Origin: Calditrichia bacterium
Lineage (GTDB): Bacteria; Calditrichota; Calditrichia; Calditrichales; Calditrichaceae
DNA: 17,894 nucleotides
NCBI GenBank assembly: GCA_027039465.1
Contig: JALWEA010000044.1
Coordinates: forward strand, 1-17,894
Direction: 5' to 3'
Below are positions 1 through 8,238 of the stretch, piece by piece (within the stretch, counting starts at the first letter, position 1; the number at the start of each line of letters is the position of its first letter). The notes beneath the pieces were generated by a model, which searched no databases, had not been told where the DNA came from, and saw nothing but the letters and a program-made list of their open reading frames with translations. The position numbers and the translations under genes are program-made.

Positions 1-1
1 C

Positions 2-1024
2 TTGTTAAAACATAAAACGCAGGAACCAGGCGGCAAAGTAAGCGCCGAACGCGGCGTGGTTAAGGTGCCGGATGAGCGGCTGGACAAACTGACCGCTATG
101 TTTAATCCCAAGCGTAAAGTGAATGCAACTATCGAATACATTAAGGTTCCGGGACTGGAAGGCGAATCGGCCGGAACACGCGGTTTGCCAGGTCAATTTT
201 TAGCCAATCTGAAAACCGTGGATGCGCTTTTGGTTGTGGTACGTAATTTTGAAAACGAATACTACCCGCATCCTCTGGAGCGCGTGGATCCCAAGGCGGA
301 CATCGAGTACATTAACTCGGAATTCCTGCTGAGCGACTTGGGCATCGTGGAAACGCGCTACGAAAAACTTGCCAAGCTGGTTAATAAAACACAAAACGAA
401 AACGATCGTCGCGAGTTGGCTCTGTTCGAAAAATTAAAAGCGCATTTGGAAGAAGAACAGCCCTTGCGCACCATGGATTTTGACGAGCACGAGCAGTTGA
501 TTTTAAAAGGCTATCAGTTTTTAACGGCCAAACCGGTGCTTTACGTGATCAATATTCAGGAAGACCAAATTCCCAATGCCGAAGCCATCGAGCAAGAGTT
601 TGCCTATCTCAATACCAAGAACTCCGGCGTTACCACTTTAAGCGCGGAAATCGAAAAGGAAATTTCGGAACTGGATGAAGAAGATGCGCAGGTATTCATG
701 GAAGATTTGGGCATTCGGGAACCGGCTTTGCTGAAATTAATCCGCAAATCTTACGAACTGTTGGGCTTGATTTCCTTTTTTACGGTAGGTGAAGATGAGT
801 GCCGTTCGTGGCCCATTCCCAAAGGCACCAATGCGCAAAAGGCTGCCGGAGTGATTCATACTGATTTGGAAAAAGGATTTATCCGTGCCGAAACGGTTCA
901 TTACGACGATCTGATTCGCGAAGGCTCCATGCAAGCCTGCAAAGAAAAAGGGTTACTGCGCTTGGAAGGCAAAGATTATATTGTGCGGGACGGGGATATT
1001 CTGAATATTCGGTTTAATGTTTGA
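2..1024 (+). CDS. ychF: YchF/OLA1-type nucleotide-binding ATPase, 5'-truncated by window edge
   Basis: This is the C-terminal 340 residues of a YchF/OLA1-family protein of the Obg-related superclass, a cytosolic ribosome-associated ATPase in better studied species. The window edge removes the N-terminus, including the P-loop; roughly 25 residues are missing by comparison with family length. The NxxE specificity motif that makes YchF prefer ATP over GTP is present as NIQE (bases 551-562). The C-terminal TGS domain is clear, with conserved stretches around HTDLEKGFIRAE and the EGKDYIVRDGD...FNV ending. The G3 (DxxG) motif normally reads D-x-x-G-L, but here the first position is lysine (KVPGL, bases 143-157). 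The protein resembles the shorter, divergent YchF-like branch rather than E. coli YchF. The first in-frame codon at base 2 is TTG, an internal leucine and not a real start. Family identity is confident; activity is uncertain because of the G3 change. Confidence 0.93.
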   Translation: MLKHKTQEPGGKVSAERGVVKVPDERLDKLTAMFNPKRKVNATIEYIKVPGLEGESAGTRGLPGQFLANLKTVDALLVVVRNFENEYYPHPLERVDPKADIEYINSEFLLSDLGIVETRYEKLAKLVNKTQNENDRRELALFEKLKAHLEEEQPLRTMDFDEHEQLILKGYQFLTAKPVLYVINIQEDQIPNAEAIEQEFAYLNTKNSGVTTLSAEIEKEISELDEEDAQVFMEDLGIREPALLKLIRKSYELLGLISFFTVGEDECRSWPIPKGTNAQKAAGVIHTDLEKGFIRAETVHYDDLIREGSMQACKEKGLLRLEGKDYIVRDGDILNIRFNV

Positions 1025-1040
1025 TGATAAGAAGGATTAT

Positions 1041-1106
1041 GGGTTAAGGGTTAAGAGTTATGGGTAAAGCGTTATTCGTGTATTCGTATATCCGTTATTC
1101 GTAAAC
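1041..1106 (+). repeat. Degenerate TTATTCGT-rich intergenic repeat, copy A
   Basis: The element begins about 16 bases after the ychF stop. It contains tandem GGTTAAG-type heptads followed by several TTATTCGT/TATTCGT units. A 17-base core at 1087-1103, TATATCCGTTATTCGTA, recurs with one mismatch at 13143-13159 behind the cca gene. The order (GGTTAAG heptads, then AAAGCGT, then the TATATCC core) is the same in both places. It codes for nothing visible. Function is unknown. Confidence 0.65.
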
Positions 1107-1169
1107 CGTAATTTGTGCAAATGGGGTGCTTCCGCTTCCTGATACGATGAGATTCCTGAAAAGATGTGT

Positions 1170-1197
1170 TTGTAAAGAAAAATCAATTACCTAAAAT
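1170..1197 (+). promoter_or_regulatory. Possible sigma70-type promoter for the PIN-PhoH gene
   Basis: A TTGTAA element (1170-1175), a 16-base spacer and TAAAAT (1192-1197) match the -35/-10 pattern at 4/6 and 5/6 positions. It lies about 120 bases before the PhoH start codon. It is the best match I found in the 291-base gap 1025-1315, which otherwise holds only repeat sequence. Chance matches of this quality are common in AT-rich DNA. Confidence 0.25.
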
Positions 1198-1245
1198 TCC
1201 GGGCATAAAATTCGGTGTTTATTAGATGACAAAGTAAGGGACGTT

Positions 1246-1273
1246 TAACGAATACACGGATAACGAATAACGA
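1246..1273 (-). repeat. Inverted copy of the TTATTCGT-rich repeat
   Basis: On the minus strand this segment reads as CGTTATTCGT followed by a TATCC-type unit and GTGTATTCGT, the same words found in copy A at 1041-1106. The two lie in opposite orientation about 140 bases apart, so a transcript through the gap could fold back on itself. The unit order differs from copy A, so the relation is by shared words and not a clean copy. Confidence 0.5.
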
Positions 1274-1315
1274 TTTCTCATTTTTCCCAAAAAAGAACAA
1301 ATAAGAACAACAACC

Positions 1316-2734
1316 ATGGAACAAAAAATCGATTTAAATCCGAAAAACGAAAACGACACGCGCGCGTGTTACATTCTGGACACAAACGTGCTCTTGCACG
1401 ATCCGTCCGCTATTTTTCGTTTTAAGGAACATATCGTACTTATTCCCTTATTTGTTTTGGATGAAATTGACACCAAAAAGAAAGACCCGCAGCTTGGTTA
1501 CAATGCCCGCGACATCAGCCAAAAATTGGAGCAGCTTATTCAACGCGGCGACAATCCCGAACAAGGCGTAAACATTCCCAACGGGCACGACGGCCATTTG
1601 TACATCGTTAATAATTTTATGTCAGAAAATTTGCCGGCCGAACTTTCCACCACCTACAAAGACAATGCCATCCTTTCGCAAATTATGGGGCTGAAAGAAC
1701 ATTTCCCAAAACGCAACTTTATTCTCATTTCCAAAGACCGCAATTTGCGCATTAAAAGCTGGGCCTTACAAATTCCCTGCGAAGACTATCTGCATGATAA
1801 AATCTCCGAGGAATATTTGGACAGCTTTTTTCAACCGGTTAAGGAAATTGCTTTGGACGAAAGTGAAATCAATTTGCTGTTCAAACACAAAGCATCCGGT
1901 GATTGGGAGATTCCGTACCGTAAAAAATGGCGCTTGAATGAAAATGAAGGCGCGGCCTTATTCGATCCGGGCAATCAATTTTTCGGCATGGGCATTCGCA
2001 AGGGCGACCGCCTGAAATATTTCGATTATTTCTCAACCAAAATTTTGGACATGCCGCCCAAGGTTTTGGATATGGAGCATTACACGTACAATTTCGAGCA
2101 AGCGGTGTGCATGCAGCAAGCCATGGATGACGACATTAAAATTCAGATTATCATCGGCAAGGCCGGAACCGGCAAAACGCACATTGCCATGGCGGCGGCC
2201 CTGGAAAAAGTTTTCAAAGAGCGCAAATACGATTCCATTAAATTAATAAAACCGGTGATCACCAAAAGTCGCCTGGGCGAGGATATCGGATTTTTGCCGG
2301 GCTCGGTAAAGCGCAAACTTTTGCCCAAGATGCGGCCATTCGTGGAAAAGCTGCGCCTGTTTACCAAAGACGGCAGCGAGGAAAGTTACAAAAAATTGAT
2401 CGACTCCGGCGTAATCGAGCTGTTAAATTTAGCGGATATTCGCGGCGCCGATCTAGCCAATTCCTTTGTCATCTTTGACGAGGCTCAGAATGCCAATCCT
2501 TTTCAGATGCGCACGCTGGGCACCCGCCTGGGCGAAGACACCAAATTAATTGTTTTGGGCGATCCCACGCAGATTGACAGCGTTTACCTCGATAAATTCA
2601 GCAACGCCCTGATCTACCTGTACGAAAGCGCCTTGCAAAATCCCACGCCCTTTTTAGCCAATATCTGTTTGGTGCAAATGGTTCGTTCGCACACTTCACA
2701 ATGGTTCGAAAAAAATTTTCAACCGGGACGTTAA
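1316..2734 (+). CDS. phoH: PIN-PhoH family ATPase
   Basis: This 472-residue protein joins an N-terminal PIN nuclease-like domain to a C-terminal PhoH ATPase domain, the YlaK/PhoH2 arrangement. The PIN part starts with DTNVLLHDP (Asp22) and keeps later acidic positions in DEID and in SKDRNL. The PhoH part has Walker A GKAGTGKT at residues 281-288, Walker B VIFDEAQN with Asp388-Glu389, and a GDPTQID motif, typical of this helicase-like family. Members studied elsewhere are ATP-dependent RNA helicase/ribonucleases. The ATG at 1316 is chosen because it gives a full PIN domain, although no strong ribosome site precedes it. The N-terminal 14 residues are polar and poorly conserved. It lies upstream of rmuC with an 84-base gap, so co-transcription is possible. 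No terminator is visible in that gap. Family assignment is secure; the physiological substrate cannot be told from sequence. Confidence 0.95.
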   Translation: MEQKIDLNPKNENDTRACYILDTNVLLHDPSAIFRFKEHIVLIPLFVLDEIDTKKKDPQLGYNARDISQKLEQLIQRGDNPEQGVNIPNGHDGHLYIVNNFMSENLPAELSTTYKDNAILSQIMGLKEHFPKRNFILISKDRNLRIKSWALQIPCEDYLHDKISEEYLDSFFQPVKEIALDESEINLLFKHKASGDWEIPYRKKWRLNENEGAALFDPGNQFFGMGIRKGDRLKYFDYFSTKILDMPPKVLDMEHYTYNFEQAVCMQQAMDDDIKIQIIIGKAGTGKTHIAMAAALEKVFKERKYDSIKLIKPVITKSRLGEDIGFLPGSVKRKLLPKMRPFVEKLRLFTKDGSEESYKKLIDSGVIELLNLADIRGADLANSFVIFDEAQNANPFQMRTLGTRLGEDTKLIVLGDPTQIDSVYLDKFSNALIYLYESALQNPTPFLANICLVQMVRSHTSQWFEKNFQPGR

Positions 2735-2818
2735 ACATTTCCGATCCGATTTTTTCTTTTAAAAATGCCCGTTAATGAATAAATTGAACCGTCCGAATTC
2801 AACAAAAGGAAAAACTTC

Positions 2819-4051
2819 ATGATCAGTATTACCATCTTTGTTATTTCGTTAATTCTTCTCTTTTTGGTCGGCTTTGGCATCGGCGCCGGCATCACCTATT
2901 ACTTTATGTCCAAACATCAAAAAAATGCGCGGGAATTGGCAGCCGAGTTCGGTTCCAAAGCACAGGAAGAAAAGATGCGCGAACTACAAACGCTTTTGAA
3001 TCAGGTAAAAGATTCGTTTGGCAATCTTTCCATGGAAGTGCTGAGCAAGAGCACCAAGCAACTGGTACAAATGGCCGACAAAGTTTTGGAAGACCGTTCC
3101 CGGCTGTCGGAAGAACAATTAACCGGCAAGAAAAAGCTGATCGATCAGACGCTCGGCAACATGAAAGAAGAACTTTCCAAGGTGCAAAATTTGATTCAGA
3201 AAATCGAAAACGAGCGCAAACAAAGCTACGGAGAGTTGAGCACACAGTTAAAGCAATCGATGGAGCAGACGCAGCACTTGCAGAACATTACCCAACAACT
3301 TTCCACTGCTCTGACCCACACTCAAGCCCGCGGACAATGGGGCGAACGCATGGCCGAAGATGTGCTGCGCATGGCCGGATTCATTGAAGGCATTAACTAC
3401 CTAAAGCAAACGCGCTTGCAATCCAGTGAAAAAAGGCCGGATTTTACCTTTCTGCTGCCTCAGAATTTAAAGGTAAATATGGATGTTAAATTTCCGTTGA
3501 CCAATTACCTGAATTACCTGAATGCCGAAAACGAGCAGGAACGGGAGCATTACAAAAATCTGTTTTTGCGCGATGTTCGTCAGCGCATTAAAGAAGTGAC
3601 CACCCGCGATTACATTAATCCGGCCGAAAATACGGTGGATTACGTGATTGTGTTCATTCCAAATGAACAGGTGTACGCCTTCATTAACGAAAACGACAGC
3701 TCTATTTTGGACGAAGCCCTGAAAAACAAGGTCATCTTATCATCGCCGATTACCCTTTACGCGGTATTGGCCGTTATTCGGCAGGCGGTGGACAATTTCA
3801 ATCTGGAACGGACGGCTGCCGAAATCTTAGCCTTGCTGAATGAATTTAACAAGCAATGGGATAAATTCAAGGAAGGCATGGAAAAAATGGGTAAACGCAT
3901 CGCAGATGCACAAAAGGAGTACAACAATTTGGTCACCACACGCACCAACCAATTGGAACGTCCTTTGCGTAAAATCGAGCAGGTACGGGTTGAAAAGCAT
4001 TTGGACGGCATCACGGTTCCCAAGGCCTTACCTGGCGAACCGGAGGCATAG
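2819..4051 (+). CDS. rmuC: RmuC family protein (membrane-anchored PD-(D/E)XK fold)
   Basis: The 410-residue protein has one N-terminal transmembrane segment (about residues 4-28), then a long coiled coil (about 35-170), then the RmuC domain (about 172-385). The RmuC domain shows GQWGE at 172-176, RPDF with Asp208, and MDVKFP with Asp222 and Lys224. These form the PD-(D/E)XK-like core that led the family to be predicted as nucleases. E. coli RmuC is known for limiting recombination between inverted repeats; the mechanism is not settled. AAAGGA at 2805-2810 lies eight bases before the ATG and supports this start. Its stop codon is two bases before the M61 start, so the two genes are probably translated from one mRNA. 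All core residues are present, so it appears intact. Confidence 0.95.
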   Translation: MISITIFVISLILLFLVGFGIGAGITYYFMSKHQKNARELAAEFGSKAQEEKMRELQTLLNQVKDSFGNLSMEVLSKSTKQLVQMADKVLEDRSRLSEEQLTGKKKLIDQTLGNMKEELSKVQNLIQKIENERKQSYGELSTQLKQSMEQTQHLQNITQQLSTALTHTQARGQWGERMAEDVLRMAGFIEGINYLKQTRLQSSEKRPDFTFLLPQNLKVNMDVKFPLTNYLNYLNAENEQEREHYKNLFLRDVRQRIKEVTTRDYINPAENTVDYVIVFIPNEQVYAFINENDSSILDEALKNKVILSSPITLYAVLAVIRQAVDNFNLERTAAEILALLNEFNKQWDKFKEGMEKMGKRIADAQKEYNNLVTTRTNQLERPLRKIEQVRVEKHLDGITVPKALPGEPEA

Positions 4052-4053
4052 CC

Positions 4054-5637
4054 ATGAAGCGGTTGCTTGTTTTTATCGGCTTTCTTTTCCTTCTGAACCC
4101 ATCCGTTAATGCCGCAACCATTACTTACACGCTCGCTTTCGATCGACCGGCCAAGCATGTGGCCTCGGTTGAAATCCGTGTTCCCGTGCAGCATGCGGAT
4201 ACACTGACTTTTGCCATGCCTGCCTGGGCGCCCGGTCGTTATGTGATCTACAATTTTGCTAAGAACGTTTTTGATGTTCACGCTTACGGCGACGGCAAAC
4301 TTTTAGCGCGCCCGATTTTGGTTGATAAGCAAACGTGGAAAGTGCCGGTTAAAGGACATCGCGAAATCGTATTGTGCTACCGGGTTTTTGCCAATACGCT
4401 CGACGGCACTTTTTCACGCATCAATTCGGACGGAGCCACCATTAACGGCGCCTGCATTTTCATGTACGTAAAAGGCCGCAAGTCATGGCCGGTGCGATTA
4501 AAGCTTGAATATCCGGCCGAATGGCAGGCGGTTACACCCATGGAGCGCGAGAGCAATTTTTGGTTGGCTGATAATTACGATCGCTTAATTGATAGCCCGA
4601 TGGAATTGGGGCACCTGTTTGTTTACCGGATTCAAGTCTTAGGCAAACCGCACGATTTGGTTTTTCATCAAGCCGTTAAAGACAGCATGCTATCTGTTTT
4701 TAAAAACGATTTACGCAAGGTGATTCAATATCAGGCCTCCGTGTTCGATTCCTCTTTACCCTACCGCCGCTATGTCTTTTTCTTCCATCTTTCACCCGAT
4801 TTGGATCATCCGGACGGCATGGAGCATTTGAATTCCTGTCGGGTCATATTGCGCATGGATGTTAATAAAATTCGTTGTAATGCCAACACCGATCCGGATT
4901 ATGACAATTTGATCTGGCTGAGCGCCCACGAGTTTTTCCACACATGGAATGTTAAGCGTCTGCGTCCCGTTGGTTTAGGCCCGTTTGACTATAGCAGAGA
5001 AGTGTACACGCCCTGCTTGTGGATTGTGGAAGGCTGGACATCCTATTATGCGTATTTGGCCCTGCTGCGCACCGGTATTTACACGGAAGATAAATTTCTT
5101 TTTGAACTCTCGGGACGCATCACCCGCTACGAACACAATCCGGGCAAAAAATATCGTACATTGGCCGAGACGTCGATTTTAACCTGGCTGTTCAAAGGGC
5201 ATGTTCCTCGTTTTGCCGCTACCAATATTGACACGACAACTTATTCCTATTATTACAAAGGCTTAATTGCCGGATTTTTACTGGACATCCTATTGCGCAG
5301 CGAAGCGCAGCCTTCTTCTTCATTGGATGAACTTGTGCAAGCTTTATGGCGGCGATTCTATCAATCGACCCAAACAAATTATTACCTGTCCGGTCACGGC
5401 TACACGGAAACAGAAGTGGAACAAATGATTGTTGAGCGCCTGGGAGAGATTGGTCGCAAATTTTTGCAAACCACGGTGCATTCAACCGAACCCGTGCCAT
5501 ACAATATTGTTGAGAAGATGGGTTTAAAACCGGTTGAGGAAGAAGGTAAATTTAAATTGGTGAAAGTAACATGGCCCACTCAAAGAGCAGAGGAACTTTG
5601 GCGAGCGTTTAAAACGGGAAAGATCATAAAAAATTAA
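4054..5637 (+). CDS. M61 family (glycyl aminopeptidase-like) exported metallopeptidase, lacking PDZ domain
   Basis: A signal peptide is clear (KR followed by a hydrophobic run, cleavage likely near residue 20 after SVNA), so the enzyme should act in the periplasm or outside. The M61 N-terminal beta domain is followed by the gluzincin catalytic core: HEFFH with His292, Glu293 and His296, and the third zinc ligand in VEGWT (Glu326). Family members usually run to about 600 residues and end in a PDZ domain. This one has 527 residues and stops shortly after the helical C-terminal part of the catalytic region, with no PDZ signature. A strong GGAGG (4042-4046) lies inside the end of rmuC, seven bases before this ATG. 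The coding end abuts a repeat-rich spacer, so loss of a PDZ domain by rearrangement is possible. A naturally short subfamily is the alternative. Confidence 0.9.
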   Translation: MKRLLVFIGFLFLLNPSVNAATITYTLAFDRPAKHVASVEIRVPVQHADTLTFAMPAWAPGRYVIYNFAKNVFDVHAYGDGKLLARPILVDKQTWKVPVKGHREIVLCYRVFANTLDGTFSRINSDGATINGACIFMYVKGRKSWPVRLKLEYPAEWQAVTPMERESNFWLADNYDRLIDSPMELGHLFVYRIQVLGKPHDLVFHQAVKDSMLSVFKNDLRKVIQYQASVFDSSLPYRRYVFFFHLSPDLDHPDGMEHLNSCRVILRMDVNKIRCNANTDPDYDNLIWLSAHEFFHTWNVKRLRPVGLGPFDYSREVYTPCLWIVEGWTSYYAYLALLRTGIYTEDKFLFELSGRITRYEHNPGKKYRTLAETSILTWLFKGHVPRFAATNIDTTTYSYYYKGLIAGFLLDILLRSEAQPSSSLDELVQALWRRFYQSTQTNYYLSGHGYTETEVEQMIVERLGEIGRKFLQTTVHSTEPVPYNIVEKMGLKPVEEEGKFKLVKVTWPTQRAEELWRAFKTGKIIKN

Positions 5638-5696
5638 CATCTTTATTCGGATGAAAAATTTTGATTCATCGAGAGGTTCGTAGCGGCAACCGCGTC

Positions 5697-5727
5697 TCGA
5701 TACGTTCCGCTTGCGCGGAACACTCGA
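5697..5727. repeat. Short hairpin repeat unit (GTTCCGC stem)
   Basis: GTTCCGC (5704-5710) and GCGGAAC (5715-5721) form a perfect seven-base stem with a TTGC loop, extended by outer TCGA/TCGA arms across a small asymmetry. There is no T-run after it, so it does not look like an intrinsic terminator. Its form resembles the short palindromic intergenic repeats scattered in many bacterial genomes. Confidence 0.6.
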
Positions 5728-5776
5728 CAACCGATTGCCTTTATCCGGTTCCCGAGTGATTCTGCCGGACTTGTAC

Positions 5777-5878
5777 GGGCGAAGCATTTCCCTTACAAAT
5801 AAAGAAGCAATCGATGTTTTTAGTTGCACAACGTTAAATTTTTTGAGTTTGCAGCGTATTGACGGAAATGCTTCGCCC
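5777..5878. repeat. Inverted repeat with 15-base perfect arms
   Basis: The arm GGGCGAAGCATTTCC (5777-5791) is the exact reverse complement of GGAAATGCTTCGCCC (5864-5878). Each arm is flanked by ACGGGC/CCCTTAC-like words, and the 72 bases between them are AT-rich. The layout is like a small non-coding mobile element with terminal inverted repeats or a REP-type pair. No target-site duplication is obvious. Confidence 0.7.
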
Positions 5879-5965
5879 TTACATCGAACATCGCAAGAGG
5901 AAAGGCAGAATCGTATCCGAGGAATGGACACGCTACCTTATGTCAACAGAACGTTAGGGGGCACT

Positions 5966-6994
5966 ATGAGCAAACCCATTCAAAAATTACCCAAAGACTA
6001 TGCCAAATTATTATCGGCGGTTAAAGAACGCATCAGGACAGCCCAGTATGAAGCGTTAAAAAGAGTAAACAAGGAGTTAATAAACTTATATTGGGATATT
6101 GGAAAACTTATTACTGCTCAACAGCAGGATGCTAATTTTGGTGATTCAATTGTTGACCAACTGGCGAAAGATTTACAAAAAGAATTTCCCGGCATCAAAG
6201 GCTTCTCCAGACGCAATGTTTACTACATGCGTGAATTTTACCTTAGCTATCGGGATTACCCAAGAGTGCAACCATTGGTTGCACAAATTGGTTGGACCCA
6301 TAATATAATCATCCTTGAACGATGCAAAGATATGTTAGAACGAGAATTCTACATTCGAATGACCCGTAAATTCGGCTGGTCGAAAAATATACTTATTCAT
6401 CAGATTGAAAATCAAACGTACCAAAAAACCCTATTGGGCCAAACTAATTTCGACAAAACGGTAAGTCCGGAAATTCGTAATCAGGCGAAACTGGCGGTAA
6501 AAGACGAATACATTTTTGACTTTTTGGAGCTTGGTGAACTACATAGCGAACGCGAACTGGAACGCGCTCTTATTTCCCGCATTGAACAATTTCTACGAGC
6601 TATGGGAAACATGTTTGCTTTTATGGGCAGCCAATTCCGATTGGAAGTTGAAAATAAAGAATATTCCGTTGATTTACTGCTTTTTCATCGTCGGCTTAAA
6701 TGTCTTGTAGCCATTGATTTAAAAGTGGGTGAATTTAAACCGGAATATGTCGGAAAAATGCAGTTTTATTTGTCCGCTTTAGACGACCGGGTACGCGAAC
6801 CCGATGAAAATCCGTCGATTGGCATCATTCTGTGCAAAGAGAAAAACCGTACAATTGTGGAATATGCTTTACGTGATACAAACAAGCCCATTGGCGTCGC
6901 TACGTATCGAATTATTAAGCAGCTACCGAAAGAACTCATTGGTGAGCTACCATCACCGGAAGAAATTGCCAAATTATTGGACGGTTTAAATTGA
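5966..6994 (+). CDS. DUF1016/YhcG-family PD-(D/E)XK nuclease-like protein
   Basis: This 342-residue protein has the two-part DUF1016 structure. A helical N-terminal domain (about residues 10-150, including the NLYWDIGKLI and FSRRNVYYMREFY regions) precedes a C-terminal PD-(D/E)XK nuclease-like domain. The nuclease core is visible as YSVDLLLFHRR with Asp236, then AIDLKVG with Asp251 and Lys253, then the family signature EFKPEYVGKMQFYLSALDD. The family is predicted to cut or resolve DNA and is often found in accessory or restriction-rich regions; its biological role is not firmly established. The ATG at 5966 is chosen over earlier in-frame starts because AGGGGG sits four bases before it and homology begins here. 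ATG 5924 is an alternative, adding 14 residues. It lies just after the repeat-rich spacer and converges with the AAA ATPase gene. The domain is complete, with no sign of decay. Confidence 0.92.
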   Translation: MSKPIQKLPKDYAKLLSAVKERIRTAQYEALKRVNKELINLYWDIGKLITAQQQDANFGDSIVDQLAKDLQKEFPGIKGFSRRNVYYMREFYLSYRDYPRVQPLVAQIGWTHNIIILERCKDMLEREFYIRMTRKFGWSKNILIHQIENQTYQKTLLGQTNFDKTVSPEIRNQAKLAVKDEYIFDFLELGELHSERELERALISRIEQFLRAMGNMFAFMGSQFRLEVENKEYSVDLLLFHRRLKCLVAIDLKVGEFKPEYVGKMQFYLSALDDRVREPDENPSIGIILCKEKNRTIVEYALRDTNKPIGVATYRIIKQLPKELIGELPSPEEIAKLLDGLN

Positions 6995-7044
6995 TTGAAA
7001 AAGCAAGTTGAATATTGACCCGGATAGGCAAAAACTAATTTCTT

Positions 7045-8208
7045 TTAAAATTCCAAATTCAAATAATCTTCAATACTCGTAATTTCCATCTTCCTTTTTG
7101 CCGGAAAATTTTTAAAAAATGCCGCCTGTTTGGATTTCAGCTCCGATTCGTATTTAACTTCAATGAGTGTTTCATCAAAATAAAAATCCAGTTCCAAACC
7201 GTTTTTGTAAACATAGCAAGGATTTTCATTTTTAATTTTCAAAAAGACCAGATTTTCAAATACCGCTCCCTTATCGCGAAAACCGGTAAAAAAATTACGA
7301 ATGCCCGTGTCCGCCGAATAAATTTTATTGGGCGCCTTCAGTCGTTCGTTCAATTTACCGCAACGTTCGACGGAATAAATTAAAAAGGTCTGTTTGAAAT
7401 ATTCCACATCACGCCGTACAGTGTCCGCCGAAACACCCAAAACTTTAGCCATTTTGCTTAAACTCATTTGTTTGCCGGAGCGCTCCATTAATAAACGGAA
7501 TATATCCTTAATTCGACGAATGTCACGGATTCCATGGCGAGCTACGATGTCTTTATAGATGATTCCTTCAATCAAATTATCCAGATAACTTACATCTTCG
7601 GTTAACACATACTCAGGCATTCCACCCATTTGCATAAAATTTTCAAAATAGGATTCCAGGAGATAGCTTTCCGATTTTTTAGGCTTTAAATTTTTAAACA
7701 ATAAAAATTCCTGAAAATCAAGGGGCATAACTTCCACAATCCTCGCGCGCCCGGTTAAGAAAGCGCCGGTATCCTGCAAAATAGATGCCGATGATGACGA
7801 AGCATAAATTTTAACATTTTCCGAGTCGTACAAATTTTTAAGCTCCCGATGAATATTTTCCCGAACACCCACTTCATCAAAAAACAAATAAATTCGTTCG
7901 TCAAGAGATAACCGAAAAATTTTGCGGTAAGCCCGTAATATTTCATTGATTTTAAACGGTTCAAGAGCAATGGAATCCAATGAAACGTATAAAATGAACT
8001 TAGATTCCACTGTTTTCAATAATCTTGAAATTAACAATTTCATCAAAGAAGTTTTACCAACCCTGCGCAGGCCGGTTATTAGAATAATATCGGGATTAGC
8101 CAAATACTTTTCTAATATTTTCAAATATTTTTCACGATTTATAAATGATGGGCTAAATTCTTTTTCCCACCACGGATTAAATTTAAAAAGCTCTTCCGTA
8201 ATATCCAT
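7045..8208 (-). CDS. AAA ATPase with C-terminal DUF4143 domain
   Basis: This 387-residue protein belongs to the AAA_14/DUF4143 group of STAND-like ATPases common in accessory gene sets. It has Walker A GLRRVGKT (46-53), Walker B IYLFFDEV (Asp111, Glu112) and a serine-rich sensor-like YASSSS. A predicted winged helix spans about 246-272 (SLSKMAKVLGVSADTVRRDV). The DUF4143 part contains LELDFYFDETLIEVK (Asp341, Glu350, Lys352), a PD-(D/E)XK-like core. The family's function is largely unknown. ATG at 8208 is preferred because AGGTGG (8219-8214) is placed five bases before it; a GTG at 8217 lies inside that site. Upstream is a strong promoter match with a palindromic operator candidate. Composition is clearly AT-richer than that of the housekeeping genes, suggesting acquisition. 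The gene appears intact. Confidence 0.9.
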   Translation of the reverse strand: MDITEELFKFNPWWEKEFSPSFINREKYLKILEKYLANPDIILITGLRRVGKTSLMKLLISRLLKTVESKFILYVSLDSIALEPFKINEILRAYRKIFRLSLDERIYLFFDEVGVRENIHRELKNLYDSENVKIYASSSSASILQDTGAFLTGRARIVEVMPLDFQEFLLFKNLKPKKSESYLLESYFENFMQMGGMPEYVLTEDVSYLDNLIEGIIYKDIVARHGIRDIRRIKDIFRLLMERSGKQMSLSKMAKVLGVSADTVRRDVEYFKQTFLIYSVERCGKLNERLKAPNKIYSADTGIRNFFTGFRDKGAVFENLVFLKIKNENPCYVYKNGLELDFYFDETLIEVKYESELKSKQAAFFKNFPAKRKMEITSIEDYLNLEF

Positions 8209-8238
8209 AACTTCCACCTATTCACTAAACATATTTTT

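Larger units (their letters stand above)
5638..5965. other. Repeat-rich 328-base spacer between the M61 and DUF1016 genes
   Basis: No convincing gene is seen here. The stretch contains a compact hairpin (5697-5727) and a pair of 15-base inverted arms (5777-5791 and 5864-5878). It also contains AACCG/CGGTT pairs around 5728-5750. The frame of the downstream gene happens to stay open back to 5711, but the encoded residues resemble no protein domain and run through the repeats. AGGGGG at 5956-5961 is the ribosome site for the next gene. Confidence 0.6.

Noticed and set aside
1041..1273. CRISPR-like array
   Set aside because: The repeated words are short, irregularly spaced and have no uniform spacers; no cas genes are present.
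3757..4281. Long minus-strand open frame (174 codons) opposite the rmuC/M61 junction
   Set aside because: It is antisense to two well-supported genes, has no domain resemblance and no convincing ribosome site.
5697..5727. Intrinsic terminator after the M61 gene
   Set aside because: The hairpin is not followed by a T-run on either strand.
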